Part shown: positions 25,735 to 34,040 of the stretch, in pieces
How the letters are laid out: every line of letters begins with the position of its first letter
Numbering within the stretch: the first letter of the stretch is position 1
Source: Vicinamibacterales bacterium
GTDB taxonomy: Bacteria > Acidobacteriota > Vicinamibacteria > Vicinamibacterales > UBA2999
Length of the DNA: 64,000 nucleotides
Direction: 5' to 3'
NCBI GenBank assembly: GCA_041394705.1
Contig: JAWKHS010000017.1
Location: 1-64,000 of the forward strand
Position numbers and translations under genes: made by a program
The notes under the pieces: model-generated
What the model was told of the DNA's origin: nothing
What the model saw: the letters and a program-made list of their open reading frames with translations, nothing else
Databases searched by the model: none

Positions 25735-26490
25735 ATGAAACGCCATCTCGTCATCGCTCTAGGTCTCATCGTCGGGTTGGGACTCGCGACTGCCGCGTCC
25801 GCGCAGTCGACGAGCCGCTGCGCCGATTGTCACTTCGCCAACCCAGGGTCCGTGTCCTCGGCGCACCTGTCCGAGTGGGACCTCTCGGCACACGGGCGCA
25901 ACAACGTCGGCTGCGAGACCTGCCACGGCGGCGACCCGCGGTCGTTCGAGCCCTTCGTGGCGCACAAGGACATGATGGCGCGGACCAATCCCGCCAGCCC
26001 CGTCTACCGCGCGAACCTGCCCCGCACCTGCGGCACGTGCCATACCGGGCCGCTCGTCGCGTTCCAGCGCAGCAAGCACTACGAGCTGCTCAGGGCGGGC
26101 GACAAGGACGTGCCGACCTGCGCGACCTGCCACGGCGAGGCCGCCGGCGTGCGTCTGTCGCCCAAGGCGCTCGAGTCGCAGTGCGCGCAGTGCCACGGCG
26201 CGGGCAAGATCGCCCCGCACACGGATTTCCCGGCCACCGGGCGGCTCGCCGTCGAGGGCCTGCGCGAGGCGCGCGCGCTGCTCAAGGACGCGCGGGCGGC
26301 CATCGCGCGCGTGAAGGACCCGGCGCGGAAGGCCGCGCTCGAGGCCGACGCGCAGCAGGCCGAGGTGCCCATCATCGAGGCCACGCAGGCCGGGCACGCC
26401 TTCGTCTACGACCAGCTGCAGGAGCGGCTGTCGACCGCACGCACGAGGCTGTCGGCCCTCTTCGACAAGATCGCCAACCCCAGCCGCTGA
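25735..26490 (+). CDS. Exported pentaheme c-type cytochrome
   Basis: This 251-aa protein has a signal peptide (1-24, cut after ASAQ) and five heme-attachment motifs: CADCH (29), CETCH (60), CGTCH (99), CATCH (129) and CAQCH (150). The C-terminal 90 residues lack heme motifs and form an Ala/Arg/Lys-rich helical, probably coiled-coil region. It is likely a periplasmic electron carrier or the cytochrome partner of a reductase; the compact N-terminal heme block resembles NapC/NrfH-associated or nitrate/sulfur-cycle multiheme domains only in general. It is monocistronic, followed by a strong terminator. Confidence 0.9.
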   Translation: MKRHLVIALGLIVGLGLATAASAQSTSRCADCHFANPGSVSSAHLSEWDLSAHGRNNVGCETCHGGDPRSFEPFVAHKDMMARTNPASPVYRANLPRTCGTCHTGPLVAFQRSKHYELLRAGDKDVPTCATCHGEAAGVRLSPKALESQCAQCHGAGKIAPHTDFPATGRLAVEGLREARALLKDARAAIARVKDPARKAALEADAQQAEVPIIEATQAGHAFVYDQLQERLSTARTRLSALFDKIANPSR

Positions 26491-26534
26491 CGGCCGGGCC
26501 GGTGGCGCCGGTCCGACCGGGGGCTCGCAGGGAA

Positions 26535-26565
26535 GGGGCGCGCGGTTCGCCGCGCGCCCCTTTTT
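26535..26565 (+). terminator. Rho-independent terminator with UUCG tetraloop
   Basis: An 11-bp perfect GC stem (26535-26545 with 26550-26560) closes a TTCG tetraloop and is followed by TTTTT. It ends the cytochrome transcript 45 nt after the stop codon. On the other strand there is no U-tract, so it is directional. Confidence 0.92.
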
Positions 26566-26664
26566 CTCGTCTGTGGACGGGTGCGCCGTCGCGCGGCGTC
26601 CGACGAGGACGGGAGTGGGCGCCTGCCCGTGGGCTCCGACGAAATCGCGTCGGCGTCCGGCGTG

Positions 26665-27096
26665 CTACGTGAGCGGCGCGGCGGCGGGCTGGGCGGCCGC
26701 CTGGAGGAAGTCGGCCAGCAGGCGGCAGGCATCGCTGGCCGTAAGGATGCCGGCGAGGCGTCCGTCGTGGGCCACGAGCGCCGCGTCCACGCGGCTGGAG
26801 GCCATCGCGCGCAGCACCTCGGCGAGCGGCGTGGCCGGCGCCACGCTGTAGGGGTCGAACTCGCACGCGTCGCGCACGAAGAGCTCGTCCTCGGGCGGGA
26901 GGCCCAGGTCGGGATCGAGCGCCCGCTTGACGTCGCGGTCGCTGAGGATGCCGACCAGCACGCCGTTGCGCACCACCGGCAGGTGGTGGATGTCGTGGTC
27001 CACCATCACGCTGCGCGCCTGGCGCAGGGGCGCGTCCTCGCCAATCACCGTGAGCTGCGACGTCATCACGTCGCCGACCGTCAGCGTCTTCTGCAT
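26665..27096 (-). CDS. Two-CBS-domain protein
   Basis: This 143-aa cytosolic protein is made of a CBS pair: domain 1 (about 5-62, VGDVMTSQLTVIGEDAPLRQA with IGILSDRD-like VGILSDRDVKRA) and domain 2 (about 75-135, VRDACEFDPYSVAPATPL and LAGILTASDACRLL). CBS pairs bind adenosine nucleotides and report energy charge. It is the last gene of the receiver-Usp-Usp-CBS unit, 20 nt after the Usp gene, and would share the sigma-54 promoter at 28934. Stand-alone CBS pairs with Usp genes are typical of dormancy or hypoxia responses. Confidence 0.9.
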   Translation of the reverse strand: MQKTLTVGDVMTSQLTVIGEDAPLRQARSVMVDHDIHHLPVVRNGVLVGILSDRDVKRALDPDLGLPPEDELFVRDACEFDPYSVAPATPLAEVLRAMASSRVDAALVAHDGRLAGILTASDACRLLADFLQAAAQPAAAPLT

Positions 27097-27116
27097 GGGC
27101 GCCTCGTGGGAGGGGA

Positions 27117-27590
27117 TCACGCGGTGACGAAGTCGTGCTCGTCGGGCCGGACCGTCAGGACCGGACACGGCGCCCGGCGCACCACGTTCTCGGCCACGCT
27201 CCCGATGAGCAGATGGGCGACGGCGCCGCGGCCGTGGGTGCCCATGACGATGAGATCGATGGACTCGCGTACGGCGTAGTCCACGATCGTCGTGGCCGGC
27301 TGGCCGATCTCGGTGGCGACCTTCACGTCGAACTGCGTGCGCTCGGCCTCGGTCAGGAGCGCGGTGAGGCGGCCGTCCGAGTCCTTGCGCGCGGCCTCCG
27401 TGAACTGTTCCTGCGAGACGGCGTAGATCTCGGCCGCCCACGGCTGGTCGAACGGGCTCGGCACGGCGTGCAGCAGGTGCAGGCGGGCGGAGAACCGCTC
27501 GGCGAGGGCGCGGGCATAGCGCAGCGCCAGCGCCGAGCAGTCGCTGAAGTCCGTCGGGACGAGGATGGTGTGCAGGGCAACCGTGCTCAC
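27117..27590 (-). CDS. Universal stress protein, single domain (second locus)
   Basis: This 157-aa UspA-family protein has the ATP signature GTHGRG...LLIGS and the ILVPTDFSD first strand. Its C-terminal third is nearly identical to the Usp at 10625-11098, and both end HDFVT plus one residue, so they are recent paralogues. It sits 16 nt after the tandem Usp gene and 20 nt before the CBS gene in the same operon. Confidence 0.93.
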   Translation of the reverse strand: MSTVALHTILVPTDFSDCSALALRYARALAERFSARLHLLHAVPSPFDQPWAAEIYAVSQEQFTEAARKDSDGRLTALLTEAERTQFDVKVATEIGQPATTIVDYAVRESIDLIVMGTHGRGAVAHLLIGSVAENVVRRAPCPVLTVRPDEHDFVTA

Positions 27591-27606
27591 GGGAACCTCC
27601 CGGCGG

Positions 27607-28545
27607 TCAGACGACCGCGCTGGCCGGCGCGGGGGCGTAGCCGCGGTGGTCGGTCGCGCGCGGATGCACGGCGATCACGGGGCACTCCGCCCGGCGGATC
27701 ACGTCGTTGGTGGTCGATCCGAACGCCAGCAGGTCGATGGCGCCGCGGCCGCGGACGCCCATGACGATCACGTCGGCGTGCCCGGTCTTCGCGGCATCCA
27801 CGATGCGCTCGCTCGCCTTGCCGACCGCCACCGTCTCGTCGACCCGGCACCACTCGCGCACCTCGGGAGGCACGGCCTCGGCCAGGACCTTCCGGGCGTG
27901 GGCCTCGCCCAGCTTCCGGTATTCCTCGACGTCGAGGGCCCCGAACTCGCCGGAGGCGGGCACGGGCTCGACCACGTAGAGCAGGGTCAGGTGCCCGTCG
28001 GTCTCGCGCGCCAGCGACAGCGCGAACGCGACCGCGTCGGCCGACGCCGCCGAACCGTCGACGGGGCAGAGGATGCGCGAGAAGAGCACGCCCGTCTCGG
28101 GCCGCGCGGCCGGCGGCACCACCATCACGGGGCACGGCGCCTTGCGGACGATCTTCTCGGCGACCGAGCCGAGCAGGAGGTGCTCGACCCCGCCCCGGCC
28201 GTGCGTGCCCAGGACGAGGAGATCGGCCGCGAGCTCGGCCGTGACGGCGAGGATCTCCCGGGCCGGGTGCCCGCCGCGGACCATCGTCTCGGCGACGACG
28301 CCCGCGGTCGCCGCGCGCTGCCGGGCCGCGGCCAGGTCGGCGACGGCCTGCTCGCGCTGTTCTTCGAACAGGCGGATGTCGACGGGGATCTCCCCGTAGG
28401 GCGCCATCACCGGCATGGGCGGGTCCACGTGGAGCAGGTGCAGCGAGGCGTCGTAGTGTCCGGCCATCGCCGTGGCGTACGCCTCGGCGTGGCGCGAGAC
28501 CTCGGAGAAATCGGTCGGGCAGAGGATGCGTGTGAGGGTCAGCAT
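27607..28545 (-). CDS. Tandem-domain universal stress protein (second locus)
   Basis: This 312-aa protein has two UspA domains with ATP motifs GTHGRGGVEHLLLGS and GVRGRGAIDLLAFGS. It parallels the tandem Usp at 11100-12023 in length and order (tandem Usp followed by short Usp), so the pair was duplicated as a module. Its start overlaps the end of the receiver-protein gene by 7 nt, indicating coupled translation. Confidence 0.93.
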   Translation of the reverse strand: MLTLTRILCPTDFSEVSRHAEAYATAMAGHYDASLHLLHVDPPMPVMAPYGEIPVDIRLFEEQREQAVADLAAARQRAATAGVVAETMVRGGHPAREILAVTAELAADLLVLGTHGRGGVEHLLLGSVAEKIVRKAPCPVMVVPPAARPETGVLFSRILCPVDGSAASADAVAFALSLARETDGHLTLLYVVEPVPASGEFGALDVEEYRKLGEAHARKVLAEAVPPEVREWCRVDETVAVGKASERIVDAAKTGHADVIVMGVRGRGAIDLLAFGSTTNDVIRRAECPVIAVHPRATDHRGYAPAPASAVV

Positions 28546-28910
28546 GTCCCGATCTCCTTGGCCGCCGTGACGGCGGCGGCGACGCGGTCGAGGTCGAGCG
28601 GCTTGGCCAGCACGTCGCGGACGCCGAGGCTTCGGGCCTCGGCCAGCGCCTCGCCCGCCCAGTACGCGGTCATCATGACGACCACCACGTCGGGCCGGCG
28701 CCGCCGGATCTCCCGTAACACTACCAGACCGGGCATGTCGGGCAGCTTGACGTCGAGGAGCACCACCGTGGGGGGCTCGACGGCGGCGAGTGCCTCGAGG
28801 GCCGCCGCGCCGTCGGCCGCCTCGGTCACCGCGTGTCCGTCACGCGCCAGCCGCTGGCCGATCGCCCAGCGCAGCAGTGCCTCGTCGTCCGCAACGATGA
28901 CGTTCGCCAC
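28539..28910 (-). CDS. Stand-alone response-regulator receiver protein
   Basis: This 123-aa protein is a single receiver domain: acidic pair DDE (8-10), phosphoacceptor Asp in LLDVKLPDMPG, Thr in MMTAY and Lys in VLAKPLD. With no output domain it may act by protein contact or as a phosphate sink for the kinase at 30495-32453. The start is GTG (28908-28910) with GAGG just upstream. It heads the Usp-Usp-CBS operon, directly behind the sigma-54 promoter at 28934-28949. Confidence 0.92.
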   Translation of the reverse strand: MANVIVADDEALLRWAIGQRLARDGHAVTEAADGAAALEALAAVEPPTVVLLDVKLPDMPGLVVLREIRRRRPDVVVVMMTAYWAGEALAEARSLGVRDVLAKPLDLDRVAAAVTAAKEIGTC

Positions 28911-28933
28911 ATGCCTCGTCCGCCATTCCAGGG

Positions 28934-28949
28934 AGCAACGGTCGTGCCG
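28934..28949 (-). promoter_or_regulatory. Sigma-54 promoter of the receiver-Usp-Usp-CBS operon
   Basis: On the minus strand CGGCACG-ACCG-TTGCT matches -24/-12 with GG-N10-GC. The predicted start is near 28923, 13 nt before the GTG. It lies just downstream of the gene for a sigma-54-dependent activator transcribed in the same direction. Confidence 0.8.
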
Positions 28950-28997
28950 GGCTCGTCGCGGCGCGGTTTGGGCCGGAACGGGTCGGGTCCGACGCCT

Positions 28998-29011
28998 GAC
29001 ACGCAGTTGTC
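28998..29011. promoter_or_regulatory. Inverted repeat GACA-N6-TGTC near -81
   Basis: GACACGCAGTTGTC is centred about 81 bp upstream of the predicted sigma-54 start point, a normal place for an activator dimer, and is an alternative or second site to the one at 29020-29035. Confidence 0.35.
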
Positions 29012-29019
29012 CCCGTGGC

Positions 29020-29035
29020 GGCGGGGAGAATTCCC
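29020..29035 (-). promoter_or_regulatory. Candidate activator site upstream of the receiver operon
   Basis: On the minus strand GGGAATTCTCCCCGCC lies about 106 bp upstream of the predicted start. It is the clearest relative of the 12185 element (GGGAAGTTCTCCGCC). Confidence 0.5.
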
Positions 29036-29051
29036 GGGAAGCCGGGCGGCC

Positions 29052-30440
<1,389 letters not shown>

Positions 30441-30459
30441 CCCGCCTAGTATAGGCGGG
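30441..30459. promoter_or_regulatory. Perfect 19-bp palindrome overlapping the regulator promoter
   Basis: CCCGCCTA-GTA-TAGGCGGG touches the regulator start codon. On the minus strand it holds TATACT (30448-30453), a good -10, 7 nt before the ATG, so the mRNA would be leaderless or AGGCGGG would act as ribosome site. A dimeric repressor or the regulator itself could bind here. Confidence 0.6.
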
Positions 30460-30480
30460 CGGAGCGGCCGTCCGCGGAGG

Positions 30481-30486
30481 TACACT
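30481..30486 (+). promoter_or_regulatory. Probable -10 element of the PAS histidine kinase gene
   Basis: TACACT ends 8 nt before the GTG at 30495, which would give a leaderless or near-leaderless mRNA. GGAGG at 30475-30479 is too far upstream to be in that transcript. Confidence 0.45.
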
Positions 30487-30494
30487 CGACCGCC

Positions 30495-32453
30495 GTGACC
30501 TCCCCGCGCCTGGATGGACTGGATGGCCGGCGGCTCGCCGTGGCCGCGGAACTGGCCTCCGGAGCCTGGCCCGCGGCCTGCGATCGCGACGGCTGCGAGG
30601 CGCTCCTGAAGCGCCTGTGCGATCTCGTCGGTGCCCACCGCGGCGTCGTGCAGGTGGCGCACGGCGGCCCGGACGACCTCCACACCACCTACGGCGCCGC
30701 CCCGGCGCCGGGGGGCGCCGAGACGGTCGTCGAGGTCGCCCTCCGGTCGGGCGAACGCACGGTGGGGACGATTCAGGTCGCCCGGCCCGGCACCGCGCCC
30801 TTCGGCGAGATGGAGCGGCTGCTGGTCGAACTGGTGTCCCCGCGCTTCGCGCTCGCCATCGAGCGCCAGCGGCTGTCCGAGGCCGAGTCCACGGCGCGGG
30901 CGGCGGCGGGCGAGGCGATTGCGCTGCTGCGCGAGAAGGAGGCCCGCTTCGAGGCGATGGTCGAGTCCGTCTTCGACCTCATCGGCCTCGCGTCGCCGGA
31001 TGGGTATCTGCTGGAGGTGAACCGCGCCGCGCTCGCCATCGTCGGCCTGACGCGGGCCGACGTCCTCGGCCGGCCGTTCTGGGAGACGCCGTGGTGGACC
31101 CACGACCCCGGCCAGGCGCGGCGGGTGCAGGAGGTGATGGCGGCCGCGGCCACCGGCACCGCCGGCGGCTTCGAGGCGACGCACCTCACGACGGGCGGCG
31201 AGGTCGTCGTGGTGGACTTCATGGTCCGTCCGGTGATGGGCGAGGGCGGCGCCGTCTCGTACCTGGTCCTCGAAGGACGCGACGTCACGACGCGCTCCCG
31301 CGAGCACCAGCACCTCGCGCGAACGCACGACGAGCTGGCCGCGCAGGCCGACGTGCAGGCGGGCCGGCTGGCGCGCGCGGAAGGCGCGCTCGAGGCCACC
31401 CAGGCCATGCACCGCGCCGTGGTCGAGACCATCGTGGACGGGATCGTGGTCATCGACGCAACCGGCACCATCCACTGGACCAACCCCGCGGCCGTGAAGA
31501 TGTTCGGCTACGAGGCCGGTGATCTCGATGGGGTCAACGTCTCCGCGTTGATGCCGGGACCCGCGTCGTCCGCGCACGGGCGGTACTTGCACCGCTACGT
31601 CGCCACCGGCGAGCGGCGGATCATCGGCATCGGCCGCGAGGTCGTCGGCCGGCGCAAGGACGGCACGGAGTTCCCGATGTACCTCGCGGTCGGCGAGACG
31701 ACCGTCGACGGGGCGTCGCGCTTCATCGGCATCGTCCGCGATCTGTCCCAGACCCGGCAGCTCGAACGCCTCCTGCAGGAGCGGCAGACGCTTGCGCGCA
31801 TCGGCGAACTGGCGGCCGTCGTGGCGCACGAGGTGCGCAACCCGCTCGCGGCCATCCGCGGCGTGGTCGAGGTGATCCAGACGCGCTTTCCCCCGGACTC
31901 CTCGGACCGGAAGGTGCTCGGCGATCTCCTGTCGCGGGTGGACTCGCTGGACCAGCTCGTGGGCGACCTCCTCGTCTACGCCCGGCCCGCGCCGCCCGTG
32001 TTCCGCCGCACGCGCGTGCTGTCCCTGGTGAAGGAGACCGCGGCGCTCGTCGGCAATGACCCGGCAGCCTCGGAGCTCACCTTCGAGGTCACGGGCGAGG
32101 ACGACGAGCTGTGGCTCGACCCGGCGCACATGGGCCGTGCCGTGTTGAACCTCCTGACCAACGCCGCGCATGCCATCCGGCGTCAAGGTGTGGTACGAGT
32201 AATGGGCGGGCGCGACGGCGCCCGCTATCGGCTGGCGTTCGTGGACGAGGGGCCGGGGATGCCCGAGGACGTCCGGGCCCGATGCCTCGAGCCCTTCTTC
32301 ACGACCAAGACCAGGGGCACCGGCCTGGGGCTGCCCATCGCCAGGCGCGTCGTCGAGGAACACGGCGGCGCGCTCTCGGTGGACAGTGGTCCCGGCGCCG
32401 GCACCCGCGTGACGATCGAGCTGCCCACGATGGCGGCGGCTTCCGCGTCGTGA
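30495..32453 (+). CDS. Cytosolic GAF/PAS-domain sensor histidine kinase, NtrB-like
   Basis: This 652-aa kinase has no membrane segment. Domains: a GAF-like region (about 30-125), a first PAS (150-265), a helical linker (265-305), a second PAS (305-420, GIVVIDATGTIHWTN), HisKA (430-495) with phosphoacceptor H445 in VVAHEVRNPLAA, and a HATPase (535-648; N box LLTNAAHAI, DEGPGMP, GTGLGLPI). It should phosphorylate the divergently encoded NtrC-type regulator and perhaps the stand-alone receiver. The signal is unknown but internal, such as redox, oxygen or energy. The start is GTG. Confidence 0.93.
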   Translation: MTSPRLDGLDGRRLAVAAELASGAWPAACDRDGCEALLKRLCDLVGAHRGVVQVAHGGPDDLHTTYGAAPAPGGAETVVEVALRSGERTVGTIQVARPGTAPFGEMERLLVELVSPRFALAIERQRLSEAESTARAAAGEAIALLREKEARFEAMVESVFDLIGLASPDGYLLEVNRAALAIVGLTRADVLGRPFWETPWWTHDPGQARRVQEVMAAAATGTAGGFEATHLTTGGEVVVVDFMVRPVMGEGGAVSYLVLEGRDVTTRSREHQHLARTHDELAAQADVQAGRLARAEGALEATQAMHRAVVETIVDGIVVIDATGTIHWTNPAAVKMFGYEAGDLDGVNVSALMPGPASSAHGRYLHRYVATGERRIIGIGREVVGRRKDGTEFPMYLAVGETTVDGASRFIGIVRDLSQTRQLERLLQERQTLARIGELAAVVAHEVRNPLAAIRGVVEVIQTRFPPDSSDRKVLGDLLSRVDSLDQLVGDLLVYARPAPPVFRRTRVLSLVKETAALVGNDPAASELTFEVTGEDDELWLDPAHMGRAVLNLLTNAAHAIRRQGVVRVMGGRDGARYRLAFVDEGPGMPEDVRARCLEPFFTTKTRGTGLGLPIARRVVEEHGGALSVDSGPGAGTRVTIELPTMAAASAS

Positions 32454-32460
32454 GCGTGTA

Positions 32461-32472
32461 GGAATTCCCGCC
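32461..32472 (+). promoter_or_regulatory. Candidate activator site upstream of the 73-aa gene
   Basis: GGAATTCCCGCC begins 8 nt after the kinase stop codon and is centred about 81 bp upstream of the predicted sigma-54 start. It resembles the other activator-like elements. Confidence 0.4.
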
Positions 32473-32521
32473 GGGCCGCCCCGCCGCCTCGCGCGCGCGC
32501 CGCCGGCCCGACGCGGTCGCG

Positions 32522-32537
32522 TGGTACGCGTTTCGCT
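32522..32537 (+). promoter_or_regulatory. Probable sigma-54 promoter of the 73-aa gene
   Basis: TGGTACG-CGTT-TCGCT keeps GG-N10-GC but differs from consensus at two other positions. The predicted start is near 32548, leaving about 22 nt that include AGGAGG. Confidence 0.55.
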
Positions 32538-32569
32538 GCCGGTTTGCGATCCACAGAGCAGGAGGCACC

Positions 32570-32791
32570 ATGGGCCAGGCGGTGAAGAGTCGTCGGGACC
32601 TCGACGCGGTCGTTGCCGCGGTGCGCCAGGAGTACGACGAGATGCCGGGGCTGGCGCTGACGGTCGAACAGGCGCAGCGGCTCTGGGCGCTCGAACCCCG
32701 CATGTGCGGCGTCGTCCTGGCGCGGCTGGTGGAGTCCGGGTACCTGCGGCAGACCGACGGCGGGCGCTTCACGAAGCCCTCCGCGGCCTGA
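32570..32791 (+). CDS. 73-residue protein with winged-helix-like sequence
   Basis: This small cytosolic protein looks like a winged-helix domain: a helix-rich first half (RDLDAVVAAVRQEY, VEQAQRLWAL) followed by CGVVLARLVESGYLRQTDGGRF, the pattern of a recognition helix and wing. Similar small proteins are common and unnamed. AGGAGG precedes the ATG. Its sigma-54-like promoter and position after the kinase gene place it in the stress block, perhaps as an accessory DNA-binding protein. Confidence 0.75.
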   Translation: MGQAVKSRRDLDAVVAAVRQEYDEMPGLALTVEQAQRLWALEPRMCGVVLARLVESGYLRQTDGGRFTKPSAA

Positions 32792-32900
32792 CGGCGCTCG
32801 ACATGCGGTCCACGCGCCACGACGGAGCGGACGGGAATCGTCCGCCTCGGGGCGTGGCGCGCGCGGACCGCGAAGGCGGCCTGGCCCCCGCCGGCGCCGC

Positions 32901-33434
32901 TCACGACACCGGGCGCGCGAGCAGGAAACCGACGACCAGGGCCACGCCGAAGGACACCAGCCAGCCCAGTACCGCGAGCTGCACCGCGCGGGTGGTGCTC
33001 GAGTAGTCCAGGGACTGGCGGATGGCCACCACCATGGCCGCCACCATCCACAGCGACGTTGCCGGCAGCACGAGCCAGCGCATCCCGCCGAAGACCTCGA
33101 ACGCCCGGAACATGCCCGGCGCGGCGGCGAATCCGAGCGTGCGCAGCACCTCGCCCAGATCGGCGGACGTCGTCGGCTCGGGCAGGGCGCGCGTGCCCAG
33201 GTAGAAGATGAGCGCCGCCCACGTCACCCACACCACCAGCGTGCCCAGGGCGATGGCGGCGATGGGGGCCGCGGCGCCCGTGCCGATGCCGGCATTGCCG
33301 ATCCCGGCGCCGATGCCGGCCACGAGCACGACGAGGAACGCCTGCCACGTGGCGCCGCGGTCACGTTCCACGTCCTCGAACACCGCCGGGTCGAGCCCCA
33401 GCGCACCGAGCACCCGTCGAAGGAGGAGGGCCAT
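32901..33434 (-). CDS. Yip1-family membrane protein
   Basis: This 177-aa protein has about five hydrophobic segments (first at 29-50, last at 152-174, LAVLGWLVSFGVALVVGFLL) and the layout of bacterial Yip1-domain proteins, whose function is unknown. It begins 4 nt after the Hsp20 stop codon with GGAG overlapping the end of that gene, so it is the second gene of the Hsp20 operon and probably part of the same sigma-54 response. Confidence 0.8.
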   Translation of the reverse strand: MALLLRRVLGALGLDPAVFEDVERDRGATWQAFLVVLVAGIGAGIGNAGIGTGAAAPIAAIALGTLVVWVTWAALIFYLGTRALPEPTTSADLGEVLRTLGFAAAPGMFRAFEVFGGMRWLVLPATSLWMVAAMVVAIRQSLDYSSTTRAVQLAVLGWLVSFGVALVVGFLLARPVS

Positions 33435-33438
33435 GGCG

Positions 33439-33927
33439 TCAGCACTCCGCGTCGACGCGTTCGGGTGCCGACTCCTCGTCCGCGTGCACGACGAGCGGCA
33501 GGAGCTGGGCGTCGCGCCGCCGTGCCGTGACCGTGAGCACGCCGTGGCGGTACTCCGCACGCGCCGACTCCGGGGCGATGGGCGTGGGCAGCGCGATCTC
33601 GCGGGTGGGCGCGCCTGCCGGGAACTCGTCGGCGAGCACCGTCGTGCCCGGCGCGAGGTCGTCTCCTGGGGGCGGCGCCGACACCACCAGGACATCCGGC
33701 GCCACGCGGACGTCGATGGTCGCCGGATCCACGCCGGCGAGCGCGATTCGCACCCTCACCGAGTCCCCGGCCTCGGACAGCGCTACCGGCGGCCGCCAGC
33801 CGCCGTCGGGCTCGCTGCCCGTCTCGTCCCGATGTTCCAGGAGCGCATGCGCGCGCGCGGCCACCCGCTTTCGCAGCTGGTCGAGATCGCCCGCCAACGT
33901 CTCGCCTCGTCCTACCTGGACTCTCAT
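33439..33927 (-). CDS. Hsp20/alpha-crystallin small heat-shock protein
   Basis: This 162-aa chaperone has an N-terminal helix region and an alpha-crystallin domain (about 52-150: ALSEAGDSVRVRIALAGVDP, IDVRVAPDVLVVSA, REIALPTPI, ARAEYRHGVLTVTA). It holds unfolded proteins without ATP. The domain is recognisable though the A-x-x-x-n-G-v-L motif reads AEYRHGVL. GGGGAGG precedes the ATG (33925-33927). A sigma-54 promoter lies 23 nt upstream, unusual for Hsp20 genes, which more often use heat-shock sigma factors or HrcA/ROSE control. Confidence 0.9.
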   Translation of the reverse strand: MRVQVGRGETLAGDLDQLRKRVAARAHALLEHRDETGSEPDGGWRPPVALSEAGDSVRVRIALAGVDPATIDVRVAPDVLVVSAPPPGDDLAPGTTVLADEFPAGAPTREIALPTPIAPESARAEYRHGVLTVTARRRDAQLLPLVVHADEESAPERVDAEC

Positions 33928-33950
33928 GGCTGCCTCCCCTGGACGTCGTC

Positions 33951-33965
33951 GCAAGCCTCGTGCCG
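33951..33965 (-). promoter_or_regulatory. Sigma-54 promoter of the Hsp20-Yip1 operon
   Basis: On the minus strand CGGCACG-AGGC-TTGC matches -24/-12 with GG-N10-GC. The predicted start is near 33939, leaving about 12 nt that contain GGGGAGG. Confidence 0.78.
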
Positions 33966-34016
33966 TGCCCGTGCGCCGGCGCGGCGGGTGCCGCGCCGGG
34001 CCGGCCCTGCCGTGCC

Positions 34017-34029
34017 GCGAAGAAATCCC
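34017..34029 (-). promoter_or_regulatory. Candidate activator site upstream of Hsp20
   Basis: On the minus strand GGGATTTCTTCGC is centred about 84 bp upstream of the predicted Hsp20 start point and fits the family of elements near the other sigma-54 promoters. Confidence 0.45.
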
Positions 34030-34040
34030 GGTGGTGCGCG

